DNA from: Aureococcus anophagefferens
Lineage: Eukaryota > Sar > Pelagophyceae > Pelagomonadales > Pelagomonadaceae
DNA: 64,000 bases
Reading direction: 5' to 3'
Assembly (NCBI RefSeq): GCF_000186865.1
Contig: NW_008705572.1
Coordinates: 852,870 to 916,869, forward strand
The notes beneath the pieces are model-generated. The model was not told where the DNA came from, did no database searches, and saw only the letters and a program-made list of their open reading frames with translations. The translations under genes were made by a program, and so were the position numbers. Below, in pieces: positions 18,899 through 28,615 of this stretch; position 1 is the first letter of the stretch, and every line of letters begins with the position of its first letter.

Positions 18899-21800
18899 AT
18901 GAGCGACGACACGGGTGGTGCGCCACCCGACGACGCGCCGGCGCCGGCGCCGGCGCCGGCGCCGCCAGCGCCGCCGGAGGACGAGCAGAGCGCTCCTGCG
19001 TACCGCGTCAAGGTCTACCGGCTCAACGAGGACGGCCAGTGGGACGACTGCGGCACGGGCTCCGTGACCCTGGCCAAGGGCTCGGCGCCGACGATCCTCG
19101 TGCTCAGCGAGAACAACGACCGCGGCGCGCGCGGCGCGCTGCTCGCGAGCCGGCTCATCCCGAGCCAGGACGCGTACACCAAGCAGGGCGAGAACATCAT
19201 CACCTGGGACACGCGCCGCGGCGACGGCGGCTCCGTCGATAGACCGCGTCCGACGCGCCGCCGCGCCCGCGCGCGCCGCGCGCCGCGGCCGCCCGCGCGC
19301 GAAATTCCGCGAACCGCCCCACGTTTAGGCGATCGCGGACAAGGCCGCGAACGAGACGGCGTGCGTCGCCCTGAGCTTCCAGGAGAAGCACGGCTGCGAC
19401 GACCTCTACGCGCGGCTCCAGGCCGCCGCCGCGCGGCTCATCGCCGCGCTGAGCCGGAGCCGGAGCCTGAGCCCGCCGCCGGGCGACCGCGGCGCGCTCG
19501 CGGCGCTCCGCGACGACGAGCCGGGCCCGCCGGGCGTCGACGACGACGGCGACGCGGCGCGCGCCGTCGCCGTGCTGTTGCGGCGCCAGGCCGAGGCCGA
19601 GGCGGGCCAGTTCGGCGGCGGCGACGGCGACGACGGCGCGGCCGCGAACCACGCGCGCGCGTTCCTCGCGCACGTGCTCGGCGCGCGCGGCGGCGCGCTG
19701 GGCAAGCTCCTCGCCGCGGACCCGGCGCCCCAGGCCTGGCACGCCCTGCCGGCGCCGTCGTCCGCCGCCGCGCTCGACGAGTGGGCGTGCACGCTCGCGC
19801 GCGCCGCCGCGAGCCCCGCGGCGAAGGAGCGCTACGCGGCGACGCTCCTGGCCGAGGACTGCCTGCTCCTGCGCCAGCTCGCGGCGTCCTTCGACGACGC
19901 CGAGGACGGCGACGACGTCGAGGTCCTCGTGAAGCTCGCGGACGTCGTGAAGTTGGTCGTGCTGCTCAACGAGCCGCCGCTCGTCGAAGCGTTGCTCGAC
20001 GACCCGCTCTTCGAGCCGGTGCTCGGCGCGCTCGAGTACGCGGCGGACCTGAAGAAGCAGCACGCGGCGCTCGCCGTCGACGACGGCGCGGCGCCGCGCG
20101 AGCGGCGGTCCTGGGTCGAGCCCGACGAGGCCGCGCGCGCGGCGGCCGCGCGCGCGCCCGCGGCCCCGGCCCCCGCGGCCGCGGCCGCGCCGCCGGCAGG
20201 CGCCGCGGACGCCGACGCCGAGGTCGCCGCGGCGACGGCGGCGGCGCCGGACGACGACGACGAGGCCGCGAACCGCCGCGCGAGCGTCGAGTCCGGCAAT
20301 TCCGCGGCGACGACGGAGGGCGCCGTGAGCGACGAGGACGCGCGGTTCCGCGTCGGGAGCCCGCTGCCCGGCGCGCTGCTCGGCGACGAGCGGCCGCGGA
20401 CGGCGGCGGAGGCGCGGCGCGTGCCCCTGCGGCGCCTGGCGCTGCGCGCGTCGCAGATGCGCGAGGTCGTGCCCATGGAGGACGCGACGCTGCGGATGCG
20501 CGTCGTCCAGAACTTCCGCGCGGCCGTGCTCAAGGAGGCGGCGTTGCGGCCGGGCATGGACGACGCCCAGCTCTCGTCGATCCACGGGTTAGTCTTCAGC
20601 AACAACAACGAGATCCTGAGGCGCCTGTACGACCACACGGACTACCTCAAGCGCGTCGTCGCGCTCGTCGGCTCCGGCGCGCCCGAGGCCGCCGCGGAGT
20701 CGCTCGAGGCGGATTTGCTGGAGGACGGCGACGGCGGCGCCGAGGCCGCGCACCGCCGCGACCGGGGCCTCGCGCTCCGGTTCCTCCGGGAGATGGTGGG
20801 CCTGAGCCGGAACGCGCAGCCGCAGTCGCGCGACGCGCTGTACCGCCACCTCTTCTTCGAGACGGAGCTCTACGGCGCGCTGGCGACGGCGTTGGCGGAC
20901 TGCGGCCACCGGAGCCGGCCCAGCGGCGCCGGCGGGGACGGCTACGCGCACACGGCCGCCGCGGCCGTCGAGCGCGCGTGCTGCGCGGAAATCGTCGCGA
21001 CGGCCGTGCGCGTCAACGCGTCGTCGCTGCGCCACGACGCGCTGCGGCGCGAGGACCACCCGGAGCCGCCGCCGTGGCACGCGGCGCAGAACGGCGGAAA
21101 CGACGACGCGAACAAGAAGGCGCGGAAGGGCCCCGCGCCGCGGCGGCCGGGCGCCGCGCCGCTCGGCCTGCTGCCGCGGGGCGCCGCGGCCCCCGCGGCC
21201 GGCGCCGGCGGCGCGGCGCGGCGGGGGCCCGCGCTCTTCTGGGTCCTGCGGCTGCTGGCCTGCGACGGCGACCTCGCGACGCTCATGCACGCGAGCGACG
21301 CCGCGCGTTTGGTCCTCGACAGCGAGACGATGGACGAGCCGGAGCGCGACGCGTTCCTCGCCCTCTTCTACGACAAGTACCTGCCCTGGCTCGTGGAGCC
21401 CCTCTACGACGTCCGCGTCGTCGGCGGCGACGGCGTCGAGGTGCCGCTGGAGGACGCGGCGCCGGGGCCGGGGCTCCGCGTCGCGAACGGGGCCGCGTGC
21501 GCGCACGTCTGCGAGCTGCTGGCCTACTGCGTGCGCGCCCACGCCTACCGCATGAAGTACTTCGTGCTGCGGAACCACGTCGCCGCGCGCGTCGTCGCGC
21601 TCGTGGAGTGCGGCGGCGCGTACGGCGACAAGCCCTTGGTGCTCGCGGCGCTCCGGTTCGTCCGCGCGTGCGTCGGCGCCAAGGACGACTTCTACACGCG
21701 CTACCTCGTGAAGAACGGGTCGCTGGGGCCCGTCTTCCGGCTGCTGGGCAACGCGGCGGCGGCGTCGCCGGCGCCGCCGCCGCCGGAGGACGACGGCGAC

Positions 21801-22754
21801 GCGACGAACGACACCGTCGAGCCGCGGCCGCGGAATCGGCCGCCGCGCGTCGTGCCCGGCGACTCGCTCGTGACGTCCGCCGTCGCGGAGCTCGCGGAGT
21901 TCGTCCGCGTCGAGAACGTGAAAGGGCTCGTGGCCCACATCGTCGAGGTCCACGGCGCGACGCTCAAAAAGTCCGTGCTCCACCGGAGCCTGCTCGAGGG
22001 CCTGGAGACGCGCCACGCGCAGAACAAGGACCTGCTGGAGCGGGCGGCGCGGGGCTTCGGCGGCGCCAAGGACGACGCGCCGCTCACGGCCGCGCAGCTC
22101 GAGCGGCGCGCGCGCATCGCGACGGAGGACGCGGACGAGGCCTACTTCGACGACGACGACGACTTCGACGACGACATGGACGACGCGTCCGACGACGACG
22201 AGGCGCCGGGCGCGCCGCCGGGCCCGCCGCCGGGCTTCGCGCCGCGCGAGGCGGCGCGGCGCCGGCCGCCGGGCCGGTCGCCGACGCCGCCGACGGAGGA
22301 CGACTCGTCGGACAGCGACGCGTCGGGCGACTCCGCGTCCTCGCGGCACCGCGCGAAGCGCGGCTTGGACGGCGCGCGGCGCGCGCAGCCCCGGTCGCCG
22401 TCGTCGGCGGCCACGGACGGCGACGACGAGTCGACGGCGTCGTCGAAGCGGCCGCGCACGGAGAGCGAGTCGAGCGACGACGACGACTTCAAGCCCCCCG
22501 TGCGGGCGCCGCCCGCGTCGTCCTCGCCGCCGGCGTCCGCCTTCTCCGGCGGCGCCTTCGACGCGCCGAAGCGGCCCTTCGCGCGCCGCGCGCCGACGGC
22601 GCTCGTCGTGAAGAAGATCGAGTGGAGCGCGGAGAAAGCCGCGGACCTCGACGGCTTCGCCAGGGCCGGCAACGACGACGAGCCGCCGGCCGACGAGCCC
22701 AACGGCGCGGCGAAGAAGGCCAAGCTGGGGGAGTCCGACGCGTCGCAGTCGTAA
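18899..22754 (+). CDS. PP4 regulatory subunit 3 (SMEK family), two exons
   Basis: About 1253 residues from exons 18899-19234 and 19329-22754; the 94-bp GT-AG intron is phase 0. Exon 1 encodes the EVH1/Ran-binding-like domain (Y-R-V-K-V-Y-R-L-N-E-D-G-Q-W-D-D-C-G-T-G to Y-T-K-Q-G-E-N-I-I-T-W). Exon 2 continues with A-L-S-F-Q-E-K-H-G-C-D-D-L-Y and then the conserved SMEK armadillo-like body (L-K-E-A-A-L-R-P-G-M-D-D and F-L-R-E-M-V-G-L-S-R). It ends in a long disordered tail with Asp runs and basic patches typical of the family. The protein directs PP4 phosphatase to nuclear and centrosomal substrates. The first Met of the exon 1 frame, within the upstream low-complexity region, was not used; the ATG at 18899 gives the expected short leader. 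Confidence 0.85.
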
Positions 22755-22878
22755 CACCTGCTGGAGCATTAGGTAGCGGCTCGAAAGTGCACGGCGGACC
22801 TTGAAGTGCGCTTGCACGTCATTTCAGCTGTTCTCGTTGGTTCTCTGGGGCAGCTTCGACGGCGTCACGGTCGCGAGC

Positions 22879-24439
22879 ATGTCGGCGGACGCGAAGGACG
22901 TCGAGGCCATGTCCATAAAAGAACTAAAAGCCCTGATCACGTCCGCGGGCTTGTCGACGAAAGACTGCGTCGAGAAGGCGGACCTGCGGCGCCGCGCAGC
23001 ACAGGCGCGCCTCGCCGCGGGGGGGGGGGAGCACGTCGCCGCCGGGCGCCGCCGCGCCTGCCGCGCCCTCCGGCCCGTCGCCGTTGGGCAGTTGCGACAC
23101 CCCGTCGACGTTGGGCGGTACGGCCCAGCAGGACGCCTTCGCCTGGCTGGTGGAGCTCCTCGGCCCGCTCGAGGGCCGCGCCCGCGAGCTGCGGGGCGGC
23201 AATCGCGGCAAGCTGGACGTGATGGTCCTCGACCTGCGCGTGCGGCGCGGCGCAGATCCGACGCCGGACGACCGGATTCTCGCGGACGCGCACATGTTCT
23301 CGCGCGCCCGGCCGAAAAGCATCGTCTCGCACATGGACAGCCTCGGCTTTCCGAAGTCGTTCGCGCGGCCGCAGGTCGCGATCATCCTGTCGAAATGCAG
23401 CTTTCGCGAGGAGGACACGACGGTCATCTGCTGCGTGGGCGACAAGGTCCCGCCCCGGGGCGGGCGGCCGCCACCGAATTTTAACCACACCTTCTTCAGC
23501 ACGTGCTTCGACAAGCTCCAGGGCATCCGCGATCGCGCGGCGGCCCGGCTCGAAGAGAAGATGATGTCGAAGGGCGAGCTGGACACCCCGGAGCAGATCG
23601 CCGCGCGGGCGCGGACGCGCGGCGACCGCCACGCGTGCGGCGCCTGCGGGAAGGTCGAAGAGAAGATGATGTCCTGCGCGGGCTGCAGGCAGGTGCGCTA
23701 CTGCTCGCCCGCGTGTCAGAAACAGGCGTGGAAGGCGCACAAGCTGGACTGCAAGAAATACCAGAAGGTTGCCGCGGACGTCGACGCGACGCGCCGTCTG
23801 ATGGAGGAATCGGGGAGCGTTTGGTGCCAAAAAAAAGGGAAGGACGTGGCCAAGGGCCTCTCCGGCTGCGGGCTCGACGCGATGCCGTCCGCCGAGGAGA
23901 TGGTCGCCTTCCAGGTCAAGGTGAAGCGGTTCGAGAAGGTCCTCGTGCAGTCGGGCTACCTGTCGAGGCTCGTCTGGGAGGCGCGGGGCGACAAGTGGTG
24001 GGAGATCGGCGGAGATTCCGTCGACGCCGTCCGGCGCGCGGGCCTCGCCGGGACCCGGCAGATTGGGTGCATGATCAAGAATGGCGACTTCGAGGACTGG
24101 TGCGCCCGGACCAACGAGAGCGTCGAACGCGTCGGCAAGAGCGCGTCCGGGCTGGCCATGGAGTTCTTCGACGCGAGCGACATCCGCCACTTCAAGGATG
24201 TCCGGCCGGGCCTGGCTGTCATCGAGAAGGCGTTCCGCCACCCCGGTTTCGACCCTACGCATCACTTCATTTGTGGCTTCCTGGATCCGACCTACAGGCC
24301 CTACGCGGACGCAACCATCTGCGTCCCCTACGAGCTCCGCTTCAACCTCTCGGACCCCGGCGGGCTGGATGACAACGGTAATCGCATCGATCAATCGATG
24401 CGCAAAAGGATGATCGACGCGCAGACACTTACTCGGTAA
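22879..24439 (+). CDS. SAP-like + MYND zinc-finger protein, apparent frameshift in poly-G
   Basis: The start codon is at 22879. The first 40 residues (M-S-I-K-E-L-K-A-L-I-T-S-A-G-L-S, D-C-V-E-K-A-D-L-R-R-R) form a SAP-like helical motif. The frame then breaks at an 11-G run (23019-23029). Removing one G joins it to the downstream frame, giving a Ser/Pro linker. A novel globular region follows (about 23110-23560: L-D-V-M-V-L-D-L-R-V to F-N-H-T-F-F-S-T-C-F-D), then a MYND finger at about 23635-23755 with the C-x2-C, C-x2-C, C-x3-C and H-x3-C pattern. The C-terminal 220 residues are of unknown function. MYND domains bind proline-rich peptides. The break is probably a homopolymer sequencing error or, less likely, a true pseudogene. 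The gene ends 102 bp from the convergent PH-domain gene. Confidence 0.7.
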
Positions 24440-24541
24440 TGAACTAAATTCCAATTCTGAATTACCCACGTCACATCATCGATGCCAACTTCGCCGCTTA
24501 GCGCGTAAGCGACGCGCACCGATAATACGCGCAATGCCGCG

Positions 24542-25666
24542 CTACAGCCACCCCTCGGACTCGGGGAACGGGTCCGGCAGCGCCGCGGGCGCGGCGGGCG
24601 CGGCGCGCGCGCGGTCCTTGCCCTTGGCGCGCTTGATGGCGAGCATCTTCGCGGCGATGCGCTGGGCGACGGCGTTCTCCTCGCCCGCCTCGGCGAGGCC
24701 GTGGACGCGCTCCTCGTGCGTCGTGACCTTGGACTTGGCGAGGTTGCCCCGGAGCTTCTCGACGACGGCCGCGGCCTTGGCCCGGTCCTCGGCCTCGCGC
24801 CGCTCGGCGTCGGCGAACTTGCGCGCGAGCGTCGCCTGGGCCGCGGCGGCCTCGCGCTCCGCCGTCGTCCGCTCCGCGAGCGCCGCCGCGGCGTCGCGCT
24901 CCGCCTTCTCCGCGGCGCCCGCGCGCGCGGCGCGCACGCCCGCGTCGAGGCTCGGGTCGATCTCCGCGTGGACCGAGACCTCGCGGCTCACGACGCGGCC
25001 GCCCGGCGACGCCGCGCCGTCGCCGCCCGCGTCGACGAGCCTCGACTGCACGAGCTCCGCGGCGGTCGGGTCGCGCGCGCACTTGTCGACCGCGTAGGCG
25101 TCGAGCGCGCCGAGCAGGATCGCGTTCGCCGCGTCCATCTGGGCGCGGACGACGGACGCGCGCTGCTTCGGCCGCGGCGCCGGCGCCGCGCGCGTCTTCG
25201 CCATCGCCTCGCGCTCCGCCCGCATCTTCGCCGCGGCGTCCTCCTTCGCGCGCTGGCGCGCCGCGTTGGCCTCCGCGACCTCGCGCGCGCGCATGACGGC
25301 CTTGGCCTCGACGATGGCCGGCCCGAGCACGGCGCGGTTGATCGCGGCGACCCAGGCGTCGGCCTCGGCCGCGTCCCTCGCGGCGCAGCGCACGGCCTCG
25401 CCGCCCGCGCCGTTCACGAGGAACATGGGCTTGGCCCCGGCGACGCGCGTCGCCTCCGAGTCGTTGTCGAGGCCGATGCGGCCCTTGACGGACCCCTCCC
25501 AGGAGTACGTGAGGGTGTTGATCGACGGGTCGAGGTCGAACATGCGCCGGGCCCAGGGCTTGTAGGGTGAGAAGTTGCGCCCGCGGCCCTGCTTCTCGAG
25601 GAAGCCCGTCTTCCGGTCCGGGGCCGCCATCTGCGCGAGCGCCTCCGTGCTCGGTCGCTCGGGCAT
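24542..25666 (-). CDS. PH-domain and coiled-coil protein
   Basis: About 374 residues starting at the Met at 25664-25666, just after an in-frame leader of low quality. Residues about 15-100 form a pleckstrin-homology-like domain: K-T-G-F-L-E-K-Q-G-R-G-R-N-F near its start, R-R-M-F-D-L-D in the middle, and the final helix A-E-A-D-A-W-V-A-A-I-N-R-A. The remainder is an Ala/Glu/Arg-rich heptad-like coiled coil ending in a Lys/Arg cluster and P-F-P-E-S-E-G-W-L. This suggests a peripheral membrane or phosphoinositide-binding adaptor that oligomerises. It is divergent from the alpha-galactosidase gene with about 170 bp between starts. Confidence 0.75.
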   Translation of the reverse strand: MPERPSTEALAQMAAPDRKTGFLEKQGRGRNFSPYKPWARRMFDLDPSINTLTYSWEGSVKGRIGLDNDSEATRVAGAKPMFLVNGAGGEAVRCAARDAAEADAWVAAINRAVLGPAIVEAKAVMRAREVAEANAARQRAKEDAAAKMRAEREAMAKTRAAPAPRPKQRASVVRAQMDAANAILLGALDAYAVDKCARDPTAAELVQSRLVDAGGDGAASPGGRVVSREVSVHAEIDPSLDAGVRAARAGAAEKAERDAAAALAERTTAEREAAAAQATLARKFADAERREAEDRAKAAAVVEKLRGNLAKSKVTTHEERVHGLAEAGEENAVAQRIAAKMLAIKRAKGKDRARAAPAAPAALPDPFPESEGWL

Positions 25667-25835
25667 GGTTCGGCCGCGAGAGAGGGGCAGCCGACGCCGC
25701 TCCAGGAATGGCCCAGACTGAAGCTCCTGCCCAGGCTGGGGGTTCCGCCGAGCGGGGCAGCCTCCTGGATGGCCGCCCAGACTCCAGGGGCAACGAGGGT
25801 TCAATGAAAAGATCGCTAAGAGACTGCCTCAGCTT

Positions 25836-27371
25836 ATGGCAGCAAGACCGAGCGCTGCCTCTTTTGTCCCAATGGCAAGCGTGCTCCTCGCCATCGCACT
25901 CCTCGCGACGCCAGGCCGCAGCACATCATCCATCTTCGATGCGACGCCCGTCGCCGACGCCGCGGCGCACGTCGGGCGGCTGCCGGCCATGGGCTACAAC
26001 ACCTGGAACGACCTGCGCTGCGACGGCGTGTCCGGGGCGCGCATCGTCGCGCTCGCCGAGGGCCTCGTGGCCAGCGGCCTCGCGGCGCGGGGCTTCACGT
26101 TCCTGAACATCGACGACTGCTGGCACGAGGAGCTCCACGGCCCGGGCGGCGAGCTCGTGCCCGCGGCGGCCGCGTTCCCGGAGGGCCTCGGCCCCGTCGT
26201 CGACGCCGTCCACGGCCTGGGCCTGAAGTTCGGCATCTACGCGGACCGGGGCTTCTTCACCTGCGCCTTCCGCGCCGGGAGCCGGGGCCGGGAGGCGACG
26301 CACGCGCGGCAGTTCGCCGCCTGGGGCGTCGACTACCTCAAGTACGACAGCTGCTGGGCGCCGAACGTGCGGCGCAGGGGCGCCCTCGAGGACTACGCGA
26401 AGATGCACCGGGCCCTGCGGGCCCACGCGCCCAAAATCCAGTTCTCGCTCTGCGGCTGGAGCGGCTGGTACGCGCCGGCCGTGAGCGCCGTGCCGGGCGT
26501 CCACAGCTGGCGCGTCGGCGCGGACTGCGACGAGTGGGGGAACATCTACGAGGTGTCGCGGACCATGGAGGGGCTGGGCGACTACGCGGGGCCCGGCCGG
26601 GGCTACAACGACCCGGACATGCTCGTCGGCACGTCGGGCGCGAGCTCCGTGCGCCTGACGCCGACCCAGAGCCGGACCCAGTTCCTCCTCTGGGCCGTCA
26701 TGGCCGCGCCCCTGCTCCTGGGCACGGCGCCGGGCGACATGAACGCCTGGGACTTCGAGACCTACTCGAACGAGGCCGTCATCGCCGTCGACCAGGACCC
26801 GCTCGGCGTCCAGGGGGCCGTGGTCCAGTCGGACTGCCCGGCCCACGCGCCCAAGGACAACTGGTGGTGCTCGCCCTGGTCCATGCCCCGCGACGTCGCC
26901 GACGTCTGGACGTCGCTCCTCTTCACGGTCGCGGCGGTCGCCGCCGCGACGGCCGCGCTCCTCGGCCTCGCGGGGCGGCGCAAGACCGCGGCGTGCTGCG
27001 TCGCGTTCGCTCTCTGGGCCGCGTCCTACACGCGCGTCATCGCTGGCGCGCGGCCCGTCGCGCCGGACTGCGCGCAGGTCTGGGCGAAGCCGCTCGCGGA
27101 TTTCGGCGTCGCGCTGCTCTTCGTCAACTGGGGCGGCGCCAACGCGACGGTGGCCTGCGACGCCGCCTGCCTCGTGCGCGCGGGCGTCGACCTCGGCGCG
27201 CCGCTGCCCGTCGCGGACCTCGCGGGCCGCGCGCCGCTCCCGGACCTCGCGGGCGGCGTCGACGCGCGGCTCGCCGCGGACCTCGCCGGCGACGGCGGCT
27301 CGCTCCTCGTCAAAATCGGCGGCCGCGCCGCGCCCCTCCCGGGGCCCTGGGGCGACACGCTCCGCTCTTAA
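25836..27371 (+). CDS. GH27 alpha-galactosidase-like glycoside hydrolase with membrane-spanning insertion
   Basis: 511 residues. A signal peptide or anchor (about residues 13-30) is followed by the GH27 barrel: G-Y-N-T-W-N-D at 53-59, F-L-N-I-D-D-C-W at 89-96, Y-L-K-Y-D-S-C with the likely nucleophile Asp171, and S-W-R-V-G-A-D-C-D with likely acid/base Asp230. R-G-Y-N-D-P-D-M-L and A-P-L-L-L-G-T follow. The enzyme would remove terminal alpha-galactose from oligosaccharides or glycolipids in the secretory pathway, vacuole or outside the cell. Between the barrel (ends about 345) and the C-terminal beta domain is an insert (about 355-403) with two hydrophobic segments around G-R-R-K-T, unlike soluble family members. 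A second Met at residue 13 is an equally good start. Confidence 0.85.
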   Translation: MAARPSAASFVPMASVLLAIALLATPGRSTSSIFDATPVADAAAHVGRLPAMGYNTWNDLRCDGVSGARIVALAEGLVASGLAARGFTFLNIDDCWHEELHGPGGELVPAAAAFPEGLGPVVDAVHGLGLKFGIYADRGFFTCAFRAGSRGREATHARQFAAWGVDYLKYDSCWAPNVRRRGALEDYAKMHRALRAHAPKIQFSLCGWSGWYAPAVSAVPGVHSWRVGADCDEWGNIYEVSRTMEGLGDYAGPGRGYNDPDMLVGTSGASSVRLTPTQSRTQFLLWAVMAAPLLLGTAPGDMNAWDFETYSNEAVIAVDQDPLGVQGAVVQSDCPAHAPKDNWWCSPWSMPRDVADVWTSLLFTVAAVAAATAALLGLAGRRKTAACCVAFALWAASYTRVIAGARPVAPDCAQVWAKPLADFGVALLFVNWGGANATVACDAACLVRAGVDLGAPLPVADLAGRAPLPDLAGGVDARLAADLAGDGGSLLVKIGGRAAPLPGPWGDTLRS

Positions 27372-27524
27372 AACTCGGGTTCGATCGGCGTGTTCGACTT
27401 GCAGTGCAAGGTCAACATTTGTGATTTTTGTGGCCATGCATGGTCGAGGGCGGCCATGCAATGGTCCTCTCATCGTGAGAGGGCACGAATGGACGCAGCT
27501 TTGTGAGAGCCAGGCAGGCCAGCG

Positions 27525-28613
27525 ATGCAGCGCAAATCGTCGGCGCCGGCGGACGGCGCCGCGCTGCCGTCGGCGGACCCGCGGCGGCGGCGGCGGCGGC
27601 CGCAGGCGCTGCGCCGGGTCCTGCGCTGGAGCGCCTACGCCGTCGTCGCCTGCCTCGCGGCGCGCGGCGCCGCCGACTTGTTCGCCTCGGAGCGGCCCGA
27701 CGCCGACGCGGGCCCGCAGCTCCGCGGCGGCGGGCCCGCGCCGCGGCTCCGGCCGCCGCGGCGCCAGCGCCGGAGCGCGCCGCTCGGCGACGCGGGCGGC
27801 CTGAGGCGGTTGGTGGTCGTCGCGGGCCACGCCGTGACCATGGCCGAGAGCCTCGAGGGCGTCGAGGAGAACGACGCGTCCTGGTACCTGCTGGGCTACC
27901 AGCGGGGCCGGGACCTGCCGCGCGAGTTCGTCAAGCACGCGAGGCGCGGCGCGGAGCTCGCCGCGGGCCGCGACGACGCGCTGCTGGTGTTCTCCGGCGG
28001 CCAGACGCGGCGCGACGCCGGCCCGCGGTCCGAGGCCCAGTCCTACTGGCTCCTCGCCGAGCACTTCGGGTGGTGGGGCCTACCGGGCGTCGCGGCGCGC
28101 GCGACGACGGAGGAGTACGCGCGCGACAGTTACGAGAACCTGCTCTTCTCCATCTGCCGCTTCCGCGAGGTCGCGGGCGACTACCCGGAGGCCGTCGACG
28201 TCGTCTCCTTCGACTTCAAGGAGCGGCGCTTCGTCGACCTCCACGCGCCCGCGATCCGGTTCCCCAAGGACGCGTTCCACTTCGAGGCCGTGCCCGTCGA
28301 CGGCGGGTCGCGCTTCGACGGCGCCGCCGCCGCCGAGGGCGAGGCCGCCGCGGCCGCGGCCTTCGAGGAGGACCCCTACGGCTGCGACGGCGAGCTCCAC
28401 GCGAAGCGGCGGTCGCGGGACCCGTTCCACCGCGGCGTGCCCTACGGGACCGTCTGCCCGGAGCTCGGCGGCCTCCTCGCGCACTGCGGCGACCGGCTCT
28501 ACCAGGAGGCGCTGCCCTGGACGGGGGACAGGGGCGTCCCCCAGTTCGCGCGCGGCCCGCCGCCGAAGATGCTCCGGCCGCGCGGGCCGCCCCGGCGCCA
28601 CCACCGAACATGA
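27525..28613 (+). CDS. DUF218 (YdcF/SanA-like) domain protein, membrane anchored
   Basis: 362 residues. An Arg-rich N-terminus precedes one hydrophobic segment (about 33-48), giving a type II anchor. The DUF218 domain spans about 95-240: L-V-V-V-A-G-H-A-V, D-A-L-L-V-F-S-G-G-Q-T-R, S-E-A-Q-S-Y-W-L-L-A and D-S-Y-E-N-L-L-F-S. These are the family's conserved strands and its G-G-x-T and E-x-x-N-T-x-E-N equivalents. Bacterial members are linked to envelope integrity and may bind S-adenosylmethionine; eukaryotic roles are unknown. The C-terminus is Pro/Arg-rich. The TGA stop (28611-28613) lies only 2 bp from the stop of the convergent MLO-like gene. Confidence 0.75.
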   Translation: MQRKSSAPADGAALPSADPRRRRRRPQALRRVLRWSAYAVVACLAARGAADLFASERPDADAGPQLRGGGPAPRLRPPRRQRRSAPLGDAGGLRRLVVVAGHAVTMAESLEGVEENDASWYLLGYQRGRDLPREFVKHARRGAELAAGRDDALLVFSGGQTRRDAGPRSEAQSYWLLAEHFGWWGLPGVAARATTEEYARDSYENLLFSICRFREVAGDYPEAVDVVSFDFKERRFVDLHAPAIRFPKDAFHFEAVPVDGGSRFDGAAAAEGEAAAAAAFEEDPYGCDGELHAKRRSRDPFHRGVPYGTVCPELGGLLAHCGDRLYQEALPWTGDRGVPQFARGPPPKMLRPRGPPRRHHRT

Positions 28614-28615
28614 TG

